Below the pieces are notes generated by a model. It was not told the DNA's origin. It did no database searches and saw only the letters and a list, made by a program, of their open reading frames with translations. The translations under genes and the position numbers were made by a program. A DNA stretch of 41,108 bases, taken from NCBI GenBank assembly GCA_016223105.1, contig JACRPR010000078.1:1-41108 (forward strand). The letters run 5' to 3'. Each line of letters begins with the position of its first letter. Within the stretch, counting starts at the first letter, position 1. Origin of the DNA: Chloroflexota bacterium. Lineage in GTDB: Bacteria > Chloroflexota > Anaerolineae > UBA4142. Shown in pieces: positions 23,957-31,627 of this stretch.

Positions 23957-23985
23957 ATTATAAGACTAGTAGGATGATCCGTCAA
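23957..23985 (-). promoter_or_regulatory. consensus sigma-70-type promoter of the MutL operon
   Basis: On the minus strand TTGACG (23980-23985), a 17-base spacer and TATAAT (23957-23962). Transcription should begin near 23950, giving a leader of about 30 bases to the first start codon at 23919. Confidence 0.85.
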
Positions 23986-24028
23986 GCACGCTAATCGGCA
24001 CAACGCGCGCGCGCTGGGAAACCAAAAC

Positions 24029-24059
24029 GCGCGACTCGGTTCGCGTCGCGCGCTTTTTT
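24029..24059. terminator. intrinsic terminator-like hairpin
   Basis: GCGCGAC (24029-24035) pairs with GTCGCGC (24045-24051), followed on the plus strand by TTTTTT and preceded by AAAA (TTTT on the minus strand). It separates the protease remnant from the MutL operon promoter. Confidence 0.55.
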
Positions 24060-24139
24060 CAAATTCACTTGATCGAGCCAAGCGCGCGCAGATAAAAATT
24101 TTCGCGATCCAACTACGAAAAGAATTCCGCGCGCCGGCT

Positions 24140-24319
24140 TTATTTTAAATCAATCGGCTTGACGTGCATCAAGCGATGCCCGACCATATCCACAGCGACT
24201 TGACTTTGCTCAAGCACAAGATAACCGAGCAACGGTTCGTAAATCCCATCTTCCGGTTGCATCTCGACAAAAAGAATTTCGTTAAAGATCGGATCGAAAC
24301 GCGCGCGCGTTACCGTCGC
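24140..24319 (-). pseudogene. C-terminal remnant of a retropepsin-like (clan AA) aspartic protease
   Basis: A 59-codon frame without a usable N terminus. It reads ARFDPIFNEILFVEMQPED then YEPLLGYLVLEQSQVAVDMV and ends GHRLMHVKPIDLK. The LLGYLVLEQSQVAVD...RLMHV pattern is like the C-terminal half of small bacterial retropepsin-like proteases (G-x-x-x-LE-x-x-x-x-x-VD). The catalytic Asp half is missing: the frame runs into a stop at the AAATT palindrome next to the promoter of the plus-strand gene at 24472. It appears to have been cut when the surface-protein cassette or its promoter came to lie here. The family assignment is by eye and moderate. Confidence 0.5.
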
Positions 24320-24320
24320 T

Positions 24321-24372
24321 CACAAATTTCGCGAATTTGTGGCTTGACAATCTTTCTACATCCGTTTATAAT
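24321..24372 (+). promoter_or_regulatory. perfect consensus promoter with upstream palindrome
   Basis: TTGACA (24344-24349), 17-base spacer, TATAAT (24367-24372): a full sigma-70-type consensus. Two bases before the -35 ends a palindrome, CACAAATT TCGCG AATTTGTG (24321-24341), placed like an operator or upstream barrier. It should drive the secreted-protein genes from about 24379. Confidence 0.9.
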
Positions 24373-24379
24373 GACGACT

Positions 24380-24466
24380 GTTGATGTAAGGACTGGTGGG
24401 AAACGGCAGTTCCAGGACATCAACGAACTCAATGGCCCCACAGAGGGCATTGTGCATCCAAGGAGG
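24380..24466 (+). promoter_or_regulatory. structured 5' leader RNA of the secreted-protein gene
   Basis: The leader starts at the predicted transcription start with GTTGATGT (24380-24387), which pairs with ACATCAAC (24417-24424). Inside, GGACTG pairs with CAGTTCC around a purine-rich loop (GTGGGAAACGG). A second hairpin, AATGGCCC/GGGCATT (24431-24451), precedes the AAGGAGG ribosome site. It could stabilise the mRNA or sense a ligand. No known riboswitch class is recognised. Confidence 0.5.
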
Positions 24467-24471
24467 ATGAC

Positions 24472-25422
24472 ATGAAGTACTTGAAAGTGATCGTTCCCTT
24501 GCTCGTGGTCGTGGCGATGCTCCTCGTCGTCTTGCCCGTCGGCGCGCAGGGACCCGTGCGAGTCGCGACTTCGGATGGTGTGAAAGCCGTCTTCGTCCGC
24601 ACCGCTGGCACGAATGAAGACCCGTTCGGTGGACATCCCATCGGCTACGGTCAAGCACGACCATCGGCTGGCATCGCTCGCTTCGGCATCTCGCCGTTCG
24701 TGCAAGCGTTGCCCGGTGGTGTTCCAAGTGCGGTTAGCGGTGATGGCACTTCCGCCCGCAAATCCGTGTACGTTGGCGGCGCGTGGGTTGCTGACAGCCG
24801 CGCTCAATCGCCTCGCGAACCCCAAATCGAACTGCCTTCCTGCGCGACCGTCAAATCGCCAGCCGGCACTTCGCGCTGGTTCAAGATGGACAGCTGGAAA
24901 GACAAGAAACTCCAGATCTGGCTCGATGACGAACTGAACACCGCGACCGCGCCCTCGGGCTCGGCAGTGTTCGGCGCGGCGGATGCCTACATGTGGGGTA
25001 TCGCGCCGGGTGATGCGTGGAGCGTGAACTACTGGGACACCCCAGGCGTTACCTCTGGCACATACTTGACTGGTCCATGGCTCGAAGGTTGGGTGATGGC
25101 GATCTACGACCAAGACAATATGAAACCGAACTATGCTTTTGCCGCACCGAACGCGTGGCTGTACACCGTCTCCTATAGCGCTGGTGGAAGCCCGCGCCGC
25201 TCGGGACAAGGCGTCCCCGGTGGTAGCGACAATGGTCGTGGCGTGAGCGTTGCGGGTGGTGGCGCGGGTGGTATCCATACCTACGCACAATTCAACCCGA
25301 ATCAACCAAGCCACTTGCTGTGGTCCGAAGGTGGTTACGACGGCTGGGTGCATGCGCGCGTCTTCAATCAAATGATTTGGGACGGCGTGGTTACCGTCTG
25401 CTCGTACCGCGCCAGCAAATAA
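24472..25422 (+). CDS. secreted protein of unknown function
   Basis: A 316-residue protein with a signal peptide (MKYLKVIVPLLVVVAMLLVV, cleavage probably after GAQ near residue 26). The mature part is rich in Gly, Trp, Tyr and Ser with few charged runs (IAPGDAWSVNYWDTPGV, YLTGPWLEGWVMAIYDQ, AAPNAWLYTVSYSAGG, HLLWSEGGYDGWVHARVF), typical of beta-rich extracellular proteins. Two Cys residues (LPSCATV and VTVCSYR) may form a disulfide. No catalytic motif or family is recognised. The start at 24472 has AAGGAGG six bases upstream. With its consensus promoter it is likely highly expressed, for example as a surface or matrix component. Two further surface genes follow in the same direction without a T-run terminator between. 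Confidence 0.8.
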   Translation: MKYLKVIVPLLVVVAMLLVVLPVGAQGPVRVATSDGVKAVFVRTAGTNEDPFGGHPIGYGQARPSAGIARFGISPFVQALPGGVPSAVSGDGTSARKSVYVGGAWVADSRAQSPREPQIELPSCATVKSPAGTSRWFKMDSWKDKKLQIWLDDELNTATAPSGSAVFGAADAYMWGIAPGDAWSVNYWDTPGVTSGTYLTGPWLEGWVMAIYDQDNMKPNYAFAAPNAWLYTVSYSAGGSPRRSGQGVPGGSDNGRGVSVAGGGAGGIHTYAQFNPNQPSHLLWSEGGYDGWVHARVFNQMIWDGVVTVCSYRASK

Positions 25423-25656
25423 TTCGCGCGAAACTCCATCTTTAGCCGACGCATCAATCTCAACCTAACTTGGTTGAGCGCGCTAGAGATGTGAATGAAA
25501 TTGAGACACACTCTTGGTGTTTCTCCCACTGGATCGAACTAAAGGTGTCCTGGTTTCTCTGCCAAACATCAAGCGTGTGTGCTCAATCTGAGTAATCTGG
25601 AACGCGACGGGGGATCAAACTTCCGTCGCGTTCTACCTTGGAGCGTGGAACGCGGA
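25423..25656 (+). other. intergenic leader with two hairpins
   Basis: This 234-base gap holds CTCAACC TAACTT GGTTGAG (25459-25478) and GAACGCGACGG/CCGTCGCGTTC (25600-25610 with 25623-25633), the latter 24 bases before the next start codon. Neither is followed by a T run. No clear -10/-35 pair is seen, so read-through from the upstream gene is possible. Confidence 0.4.
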
Positions 25657-27900
25657 ATGACGATTCACTCGCCCCGATTCTCCTCGTTAAAAATTTTATT
25701 TCCGGTCGCCTTCATCCTGGTTCTGCTATCCTTGTTCGCCACAACGATTATCACCGCGCGCGCGGCAACACCAACGCCGATCCCAGGCGCGGTGCAAGCC
25801 CTCGCGACCGAGTCTCTGCGCGTGCGCGGCGGACCTGGCACAACTTTTTCAATTATCGGAAGCATTAATAAATCTAGTTCAATTCAAATTCTCGCGCGCT
25901 CCGCGGACAATGAATGGTGGCAGATCGCATTTCCCGATGCTCAACGCCGCGGTTGGGTCGCGGCACAATTCACGCAACTGCTCGATCCACCCGATAGTTT
26001 GCCGGTTGCCGGCATCGCTACGGCAACGATCATCGTCCCAACGCACACACGCGTTACTGCAACGCGTTCCGCAACGCCGACGCCAACCTCCACGCGCACG
26101 CCAACCAATCCGCCCACACCAACATTCACGCGTCCACCAACAGACACGCCGACCATCACTCCTTCGCGCACGCCAACCAGCGCGCCGACGGACACGCCAA
26201 CGATCACGTCCACCGCTACGCCGACGGATACGCCCACGATCACACCAACCAGCACACCAACATTGCCGCCAACCAACACACCAAGCCCGACACCAACCGT
26301 TACGCTCACTCCAACGCCGACCAGCACACCAACGATCACACCGACACCGACGCCAACACCGATTGGTCGCGATCCGAGTCGCGCACTGATCAACTATGAC
26401 ACCGATGTCATCGTTCTGCGCCAATCCAAAATATGGTTTCGCTTTGAATATCGCGGCGACCGTTCGCCGATCACGGTCGCGCTGGATGGATTTGGTACGC
26501 GCGATTTGGAAATGCTCGTGTACACACCGGAGCAAGTGGACGAAAAAAGTACCGCGCCGCGCGGCGCACCGGTCGGACGCGGCGGCGGCAACAAGGCGCA
26601 AACCAATCACGATTTATTTTGGACCGGCGGTTTTCCGGTTGGCGGAACTTTTTTCATCGTCGTCAATAATCCAACGGATCGCGCGATTTTGTTTCGACTC
26701 GGTGTAACCGGTCCCGGTGTTTTTGCTAGCACATTCAAAACCACTTTTCCATCCGATCCGGTGATTGGCGAAGCGAACCCGCAATTGCCGCAAGTGCGGG
26801 TCGAGAAGAGCGCGCTCTCGTTGGGCAAACTCGAAACGTTGAATCATCTCGAAGCGTGGGCAAGTCTGGGATCGTTCATCCCGGATTTCAAAGAGGTCGG
26901 GCAACCTTGGAATGTGTACACGGTTTTCTTTCCGGCGGAATTGGGGGTGCAACCGCTCGGCGTGATCGTGCCGAACGCGCCCGCGCAATGCACGCCGCCC
27001 AACGCGATCGCGCCGGTCATTACGCAAACGATCAAACTCTGTCCGCATAACGTGTACGCGAATTTGAACATCGCCGGGACGGGCATTGGAATTTTTGGCG
27101 ATGATGCCGGCACCGCGCGCGTAAAATCCGAAGGACGCAATTTCGCGGTCACCGCGGTCGGCGAACGAATTCTGATCCAGGGATTGAAAATCGAAGCGAC
27201 GACCGATCCCCAGGACGCGGGCAAATGGTTGTGCGCGTACGAAAAATGCGGCGATGGCGCGAACGCGTATCCGGGCAGTACGGCGTACGGCGGCGGCATT
27301 TTGCTCAAAGCATCGCGTTCCATCGTGCGCGACGTAACCGTGACCGGCGGCACGAACGGGATCGCGACGCTCGACGGCGCGGATAATTTTTTCATCAACA
27401 ATCGTTTGCAATATCAATCCGGCTGGGCAACGTATGCGCGTTTCGCGGTTCGCAATTATTTTATGGGCAACGCGTTCAATTACAGCAATCGCAGTTGCAC
27501 CGGACCCGATCGCAAATTTTATCAAAACGGATGCGAGACTGCCGGCTGGCTCTGCATTAGTTGTGTAGATGTGATGCTCACCGATAATGAATGTCGCCTC
27601 AGTGGCAATTGCTACTATGCCAACGGCGATGGTGGTGTGCCTTCGTACAATGTAAAATTTTTCCGCAACACTTGTTACGGCTCGCCCAACAATTGTTTCG
27701 AAGCGACATACTCGCGCGGCATATTCTTCGACCGCAACATTGCCGCGCGCGATCCGCAAACGGGCGCCGAGTGCAAGTATCCCTTCTGGGTCGGCGGCAC
27801 CCAAGTTACTTTTGGACGCGACAATAATTGGGCGTGTCAAGTTAGCGCGAGTTCCGCGCTCAAGCGTTCGGAAAATTCCGTCGAAGGCGCTAGTCCGTAA
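25657..27900 (+). CDS. surface protein: SH3b domain, PT-rich stalk, beta-sandwich domain, parallel beta-helix
   Basis: A 747-residue exported protein. Signal or anchor helix about 9-34 ([21 protein letters not shown]). Residues about 50-110 form a bacterial SH3 domain ([38 protein letters not shown]). A stalk of about 110 residues is almost all Thr, Pro and Ser (TPT repeats). Next comes a domain of about 110 residues ([22 protein letters not shown] to [23 protein letters not shown]) that recurs twice in the next gene. The C-terminal 350 residues look like a right-handed parallel beta-helix ([30 protein letters not shown]) and hold many Cys residues in pairs. It is probably a cell-wall-binding adhesin or carbohydrate-active protein. 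The start at 25657 has only a weak ribosome site. Confidence 0.82.
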   Translation: MTIHSPRFSSLKILFPVAFILVLLSLFATTIITARAATPTPIPGAVQALATESLRVRGGPGTTFSIIGSINKSSSIQILARSADNEWWQIAFPDAQRRGWVAAQFTQLLDPPDSLPVAGIATATIIVPTHTRVTATRSATPTPTSTRTPTNPPTPTFTRPPTDTPTITPSRTPTSAPTDTPTITSTATPTDTPTITPTSTPTLPPTNTPSPTPTVTLTPTPTSTPTITPTPTPTPIGRDPSRALINYDTDVIVLRQSKIWFRFEYRGDRSPITVALDGFGTRDLEMLVYTPEQVDEKSTAPRGAPVGRGGGNKAQTNHDLFWTGGFPVGGTFFIVVNNPTDRAILFRLGVTGPGVFASTFKTTFPSDPVIGEANPQLPQVRVEKSALSLGKLETLNHLEAWASLGSFIPDFKEVGQPWNVYTVFFPAELGVQPLGVIVPNAPAQCTPPNAIAPVITQTIKLCPHNVYANLNIAGTGIGIFGDDAGTARVKSEGRNFAVTAVGERILIQGLKIEATTDPQDAGKWLCAYEKCGDGANAYPGSTAYGGGILLKASRSIVRDVTVTGGTNGIATLDGADNFFINNRLQYQSGWATYARFAVRNYFMGNAFNYSNRSCTGPDRKFYQNGCETAGWLCISCVDVMLTDNECRLSGNCYYANGDGGVPSYNVKFFRNTCYGSPNNCFEATYSRGIFFDRNIAARDPQTGAECKYPFWVGGTQVTFGRDNNWACQVSASSALKRSENSVEGASP

Positions 27901-27932
27901 ATTAACCAATAAACATTCGAAAAGGAGGATGA

Positions 27933-28811
27933 ATGAAAAACAAATTTTTTGCCGGAGTGATGGTGTTGATCGCGCTTGCCCTTTTCCTGGGTCTGGGTGC
28001 AGACCAGGTTTTGCGTTTGGATCAGGAAGACAAATTCGTCGGGCGCGGCACCGCGATGATGGTGCCCTGCGATACCGGCAGATGCCAATCGGCGCATCTC
28101 TCGTGGCAAGGCGGTTTCCCCACCGGTGGACCGTACTTTGTCCAAGTGCTTAATCCAACCGATCGCTGGTTGACGATGCAGTTGTTCATCGGCGGCACTG
28201 GCGTTTCGCTCGGTCCCGTGCTCCCGCCGACACCGACACCCACCGCGACGCTCGTCCCGGCTCCGGTTGTCGCGCCGGTCACCGCGCCCGTTACAACCAC
28301 CACGCCGACAACCACAACGATCTTGCCAACCACGCCGGTGACGCCGGTCGTCCCGGTAGTTGTCGCGCCGCCGGTCGTGCCAGTCGCGCCGGTCGTCCCA
28401 GTTGTGCCGGTAGAAGTCGCGCCGAAGAACGATTCACCGTACTTTGCGATTATGGTGCCGGATAATCGCGAGCAAACCGTCGCGGCAGGTTCGCGTCTTT
28501 GGTACAAGTTCGGCTATGGCGGGGACAAGACCCCGGTCTTGGTCGTTCTGCGCTTGGGCAACGCGATTGGCGTGGGGTTCCGCGTGTACACGCAAGAGCA
28601 AGCCGACAAGTACACGGATCAGAAATTCATCGGCATCGGCACCACCGGCAAGATCGCGTGCGAGACCGGCAGATGCACAAGCGATGATCTGTCGTGGAAG
28701 GGCGGTTTCCCGGTTCCCGGCTCGTACTATATCGAAGTCGTCAACAACACCGACAAAGAGCGCACGTTCGTCTTGAACATTCAAGGCACGAACATTGACA
28801 TCGAAGAATAA
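27933..28811 (+). CDS. secreted protein with 1.5 copies of the beta-sandwich domain around a PT/PV-rich linker
   Basis: A 292-residue exported protein with signal peptide MKNKFFAGVMVLIALALFLG. Right after it lies half of the domain seen in the upstream gene (EDKFVGRGTAMMVPCDTGRC, LSWQGGFPTGGPYFVQVLNPT), then a linker of Thr, Pro and Val, then a full copy (RLWYKFGYGGDKTPVLVVLRLG, QKFIGIGTTGKIACETGRC, LSWKGGFPVPGSYYIEVVNNT). The first copy lacks the N-terminal strands, so an in-frame deletion joining signal peptide to mid-domain is likely. The C-D/E-TGRC motif in both gives one Cys pair each. AAGGAGG precedes the start. It closes the cassette; a strong terminator follows. Confidence 0.82.
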   Translation: MKNKFFAGVMVLIALALFLGLGADQVLRLDQEDKFVGRGTAMMVPCDTGRCQSAHLSWQGGFPTGGPYFVQVLNPTDRWLTMQLFIGGTGVSLGPVLPPTPTPTATLVPAPVVAPVTAPVTTTTPTTTTILPTTPVTPVVPVVVAPPVVPVAPVVPVVPVEVAPKNDSPYFAIMVPDNREQTVAAGSRLWYKFGYGGDKTPVLVVLRLGNAIGVGFRVYTQEQADKYTDQKFIGIGTTGKIACETGRCTSDDLSWKGGFPVPGSYYIEVVNNTDKERTFVLNIQGTNIDIEE

Positions 28812-28818
28812 AAAAATG

Positions 28819-28855
28819 TCGGGGCGACCCTGTGTGGTCGCCCCGATTATTTTTT
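28819..28855 (+). terminator. intrinsic terminator of the surface-protein cassette
   Basis: TCGGGGCGACC (28819-28829), loop CTGTGT, GGTCGCCCCGA (28836-28846), then TTATTTTTT: an 11-bp GC-rich stem with a T run, 7 bases after the stop. Confidence 0.92.
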
Positions 28856-28858
28856 AAC

Positions 28859-28913
28859 GGGCAACCACAAGGGTTGCCCAATTTTTTTCAAGGGCAACCA
28901 CACCGGGTTGCCC
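28859..28913. repeat. tandem GGGCAACC hairpins
   Basis: GGGCAACC/GGTTGCCC occurs twice: 28859-28866 with 28872-28879 (then AATTTTTTT) and 28892-28899 with 28906-28913. They lie between convergent genes and end exactly at the topA stop. The first can serve as a back-up terminator for the plus strand. Confidence 0.75.
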
Positions 28914-31454
28914 CTACGCTGTACCAACATATTCACATTGCGTACATTTTATTTCGTTTTTCTTTTTCTGCACCATCACGTTGCCGCAACGCGGGCACGG
29001 GTCTTTGATCGGTTTATCCCACAACGCGAATTTGCAATTCGGATAACGATTGCACGAAAAAAACACGCGCCCCTTTTTCGATTTGCGCTCGACGATTTCG
29101 CCTTGCTTACATTCGGGACATTGCACGCCGGTATTCGCGCTTCCGCCGCGCGCGGATAGATTACGCGTGCCTTTGCATTTTGGAAATGTCGAGCACGCGA
29201 GAAATTTTCCAAAGCGACCGCGTTTGATCACCATCGGCGCGCCGCACTTGTCGCACACCTCGTCCGTCGTTTCAACCGCGAGCGTTACGTTCGGCATTTC
29301 GATTGTCGCGCGATCAAGCGTCGCTTTGAACGGTGTGTAAAAATCGCGCAGAACCGCGACCCAGTTTTGTTCGCCCTCCGCGATTTTATCGAACCGCGCT
29401 TCCATCTGTGCAGTGAACCCGACATCTACCTCTTGCGAAAAATGTTTGACGAGCAAATCGTTCACGACAAATCCCAGGTCGGTCGGTTTCAATTTACGAT
29501 CCGGTTGCCGCTCGACGTACCCGCGTTCCTGGATCGTCGAAAGGATCGGCGCGTAGGTTGATGGTCGCCCGATGCCGTGTTCTTCGAGCGCTTTGATCAG
29601 CGTCGCTTCGGTGAAACGCGGCGGCGGTTGCGTGAAATGTTGTTCGGGAAAAATGCCGAGCAGATCGAGCGGCTCGTCGCGCGCAAGCGGCGGCAATTCG
29701 CGATTCGTCTCATCATCGTTCGCGTCATCCTTGCTCTCGACGTACACCGCGAGAAAGCCGCGAAACTTGATCACCGATCCATTCGCGCGAAACAAAAATT
29801 CCGGCGCGGTTGTCATTGCGAGCGGTGTTTGCGAAGCAATCCCCGCGCCGCTGGTTGGGGGTTGCTTCGCTTCGCTCGCAATGACACGATCAGCCCGAAC
29901 GTCCACCGCCGTCGTATCGTACACTGCGCTCGCCATTTGCGACGCGACAAAACGTTTCCATATCAAATTGTACAGTTTGAATTGATCCGCGTCGAGATAT
30001 TGTTTGAGCGCGTCCGGTTCGCGGAACACACTCGTTGGACGAATCGCTTCGTGCGCTTCTTGCGCGCCGGCAACTTTTTTACGATACACGCGCGGCGTCG
30101 GCGGCAAAAAATTTTCGCCGAATTTTTCTTTGATGTACGCCCACGCTTCCTTGCCCGCGCTCTCCGCGATGTTGGTCGAGTCGGTTCGCATATACGTAAT
30201 CAAACCGACACTGCCTTCGCCGATGTTGACGCCTTCATACAATTGTTGCGCGATTGCCATCGTGCGTTTCGCATTGAACCCGAGTTTGCGCGACGCCTCT
30301 TGTTGCATTGACGAGGTGATGAACGGCGGCGCGGGATTTCGATTCACTTCTTTTTTGCGAACATCCAAAACGCGATACGCGCACTGCTCCAAAATTTCTT
30401 TTAACTTGAGCGCGTCGTCGCCGGTGTGACATTCGAAATCCTGGTTTCCAATTTTGATTAGCTTTGCGCGAAAGGATGGTGATTGGACTGTTGACGGTTG
30501 ACTGTTGACTGCCGACTGCTTTTGCAACTCTGCTTCGATTGACCAATACTCGACCGCGACGAACGCTTGAATCTCGCGCTCGCGTTCGACGACGAGCCGC
30601 ACGGCGACCGATTGCACGCGCCCCGCGCTCAAATTTTTCGTCGCAATTTTTTTTCGCAATAGCGGGCTGATCGTGTAACCGACAATCCGATCCAGCACGC
30701 GCCGCGCCTGTTGCGCGTCCACGAGTTGCTGATTGATCGCGCGCGGATGCGCGAATGCGTGATCAATCGCGTCGCGCGTGATTTCGTGAAACTCGACGCG
30801 CTGAACCGGCTTGCCGCGCAATTCGTCCTTGAGTGCGGCGGCGAGATGCCACGCAATCGCTTCGCCCTCGCGATCCGGATCGGTCGCCAAAAAAATTTCC
30901 CCTGCATTTCCCGCGAGTTCCTTCAGTTCCTTTACCACGTCTTTCTTTTTTGTGGAAATCACATAATGCGGTTTGAAATCATCCTCGATGTCCACGCCCA
31001 TTTTCTTTTCCGGCAAATCGCGAATGTGCCCGATGGACGCGCGCACGCGATACCCCGCGCCGAGAAATTTTCCGACCGTGCGCGATTTTGTCGGCGACTC
31101 GACGATGACGAGTTTGCCGATTGGATGTTGGACGTTGGACGTTGGACGTTGGACGCTTCGCGTGGAAGTTGGAATTTGGGATTTGGTTTTTGGGGATTTG
31201 GTTTTTTTCTCCCTGGCTCCCTTGCGCCCCCGCGCCCCCGCGCCCCCGCTCTCCGCTTTCATCTCTTTCGCGCGCGCGATCAGCGCATCGCGATCCAACG
31301 TCGCGTGCGCGTCGGTCGCGCCGAGCCGCATCATGCCGGTACCGCACACCGGGCAAACGCCTTTCGAGTACGCCGCGCCGCGCGCGTTGAACAACGCTTG
31401 CGCGTTTTGAATCTCGCGTTTAGTTTTACATTTGACGCAATAAGCTTCCAGCAT
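28914..31454 (-). CDS. topA: DNA topoisomerase I with extra N-terminal zinc ribbon
   Basis: An 846-residue type IA topoisomerase that relaxes negative supercoils. An N-terminal zinc ribbon of DUF5679 type (YCVKCKTKREI, GVCPVCGTG) precedes the Toprim domain (LVIVESPTKSRTV, LATDPDREGEAIAWHLA). The active-site Tyr is in VGLITYMRTDSTN. The C terminus has three zinc fingers (CDKCGAP/CSTFPKC, CPECKQG/CNRYPNC, CPRCGN/CTQC). Three insertions are repeat-derived: heptamer arrays in the linker after the first zinc ribbon and after YWSIEAELQKQ, and a palindromic element that encodes VIASEAKQPPTSGAGIASQ. The frame is intact throughout, so the enzyme is probably functional. There is no Shine-Dalgarno; a GATTTCA array ends two bases before the ATG. 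Confidence 0.93.
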   Translation of the reverse strand: MLEAYCVKCKTKREIQNAQALFNARGAAYSKGVCPVCGTGMMRLGATDAHATLDRDALIARAKEMKAESGGAGARGRKGAREKKTKSPKTKSQIPTSTRSVQRPTSNVQHPIGKLVIVESPTKSRTVGKFLGAGYRVRASIGHIRDLPEKKMGVDIEDDFKPHYVISTKKKDVVKELKELAGNAGEIFLATDPDREGEAIAWHLAAALKDELRGKPVQRVEFHEITRDAIDHAFAHPRAINQQLVDAQQARRVLDRIVGYTISPLLRKKIATKNLSAGRVQSVAVRLVVEREREIQAFVAVEYWSIEAELQKQSAVNSQPSTVQSPSFRAKLIKIGNQDFECHTGDDALKLKEILEQCAYRVLDVRKKEVNRNPAPPFITSSMQQEASRKLGFNAKRTMAIAQQLYEGVNIGEGSVGLITYMRTDSTNIAESAGKEAWAYIKEKFGENFLPPTPRVYRKKVAGAQEAHEAIRPTSVFREPDALKQYLDADQFKLYNLIWKRFVASQMASAVYDTTAVDVRADRVIASEAKQPPTSGAGIASQTPLAMTTAPEFLFRANGSVIKFRGFLAVYVESKDDANDDETNRELPPLARDEPLDLLGIFPEQHFTQPPPRFTEATLIKALEEHGIGRPSTYAPILSTIQERGYVERQPDRKLKPTDLGFVVNDLLVKHFSQEVDVGFTAQMEARFDKIAEGEQNWVAVLRDFYTPFKATLDRATIEMPNVTLAVETTDEVCDKCGAPMVIKRGRFGKFLACSTFPKCKGTRNLSARGGSANTGVQCPECKQGEIVERKSKKGRVFFSCNRYPNCKFALWDKPIKDPCPRCGNVMVQKKKNEIKCTQCEYVGTA
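29812..29885. repeat. GTCATTGCGAG palindromic element, copy inside topA
   Basis: 74 bp bounded by GTCATTGCGAG (29812-29822) and CTCGCAATGAC (29875-29885), the same ends as the copies at 7769-7845 and 33274-33372. It is translated in frame as part of topA between the segments VYDTTAVDVRADR and TTAPEFLFRANG. Confidence 0.95.
30486..30520. repeat. heptamer array inside topA (unit GACTGTT)
   Basis: Five tandem heptamers: GACTGTT, GACGGTT, GACTGTT, GACTGCC, GACTGCT. Read on the minus strand they give the Ser/Gln-rich segment AVNSQPSTVQS in the topoisomerase. Confidence 0.9.
31121..31155. repeat. heptamer array inside topA (unit TTGGACG)
   Basis: TTGGATG followed by TTGGACG four times, then degenerate TTGGAAT/TTTGGGA units to about 31200 and a CGCCCCCG octamer run (31224-31249). 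The array encodes the linker SVQRPTSNVQHPI between the N-terminal zinc ribbon and the Toprim domain. Confidence 0.9.
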
Positions 31455-31456
31455 TT

Positions 31457-31484
31457 GATTTCAGATTTCAGGTTCCAGATTTGG
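31457..31484. repeat. GATTTCA heptamer array at the topA start
   Basis: GATTTCA, GATTTCA, GGTTCCA, GATTTGG. In the mRNA the units end two bases before the topA ATG, as in the MutL-like gene (19170-19197). Confidence 0.85.
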
Positions 31485-31544
31485 TGAAACGATTATACCA
31501 CAGAAAAAAAGAAGGTTGGGGGCGCGCCGGGTGTGCCACAAGTT

Positions 31545-31573
31545 TTGACATCTTGCGCGCACGCGAGTACAAT
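31545..31573 (+). promoter_or_regulatory. promoter of comM/yifB
   Basis: TTGACA (31545-31550), 17-base spacer, TACAAT (31568-31573). Transcription should begin near 31580, about 48 bases before the start codon, between the divergent topA and comM genes. Confidence 0.85.
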
Positions 31574-31627
31574 CTCGCCGCAAGTGCACGCGCACGCTCC
31601 CATTCTTCGCTCGATGGAGACATGCTC

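Noticed and set aside
24310-25371. Long minus-strand frame (353 codons) opposite the secreted-protein gene
   Set aside because: The plus-strand gene has promoter, AAGGAGG and signal peptide; the antisense reading is Arg/His/Thr-rich low-quality sequence.
26614-27909. 431-codon minus-strand frame opposite the beta-helix protein
   Set aside because: It is a shadow produced by GC-rich codon bias; the plus strand has recognisable SH3b and beta-helix regions.
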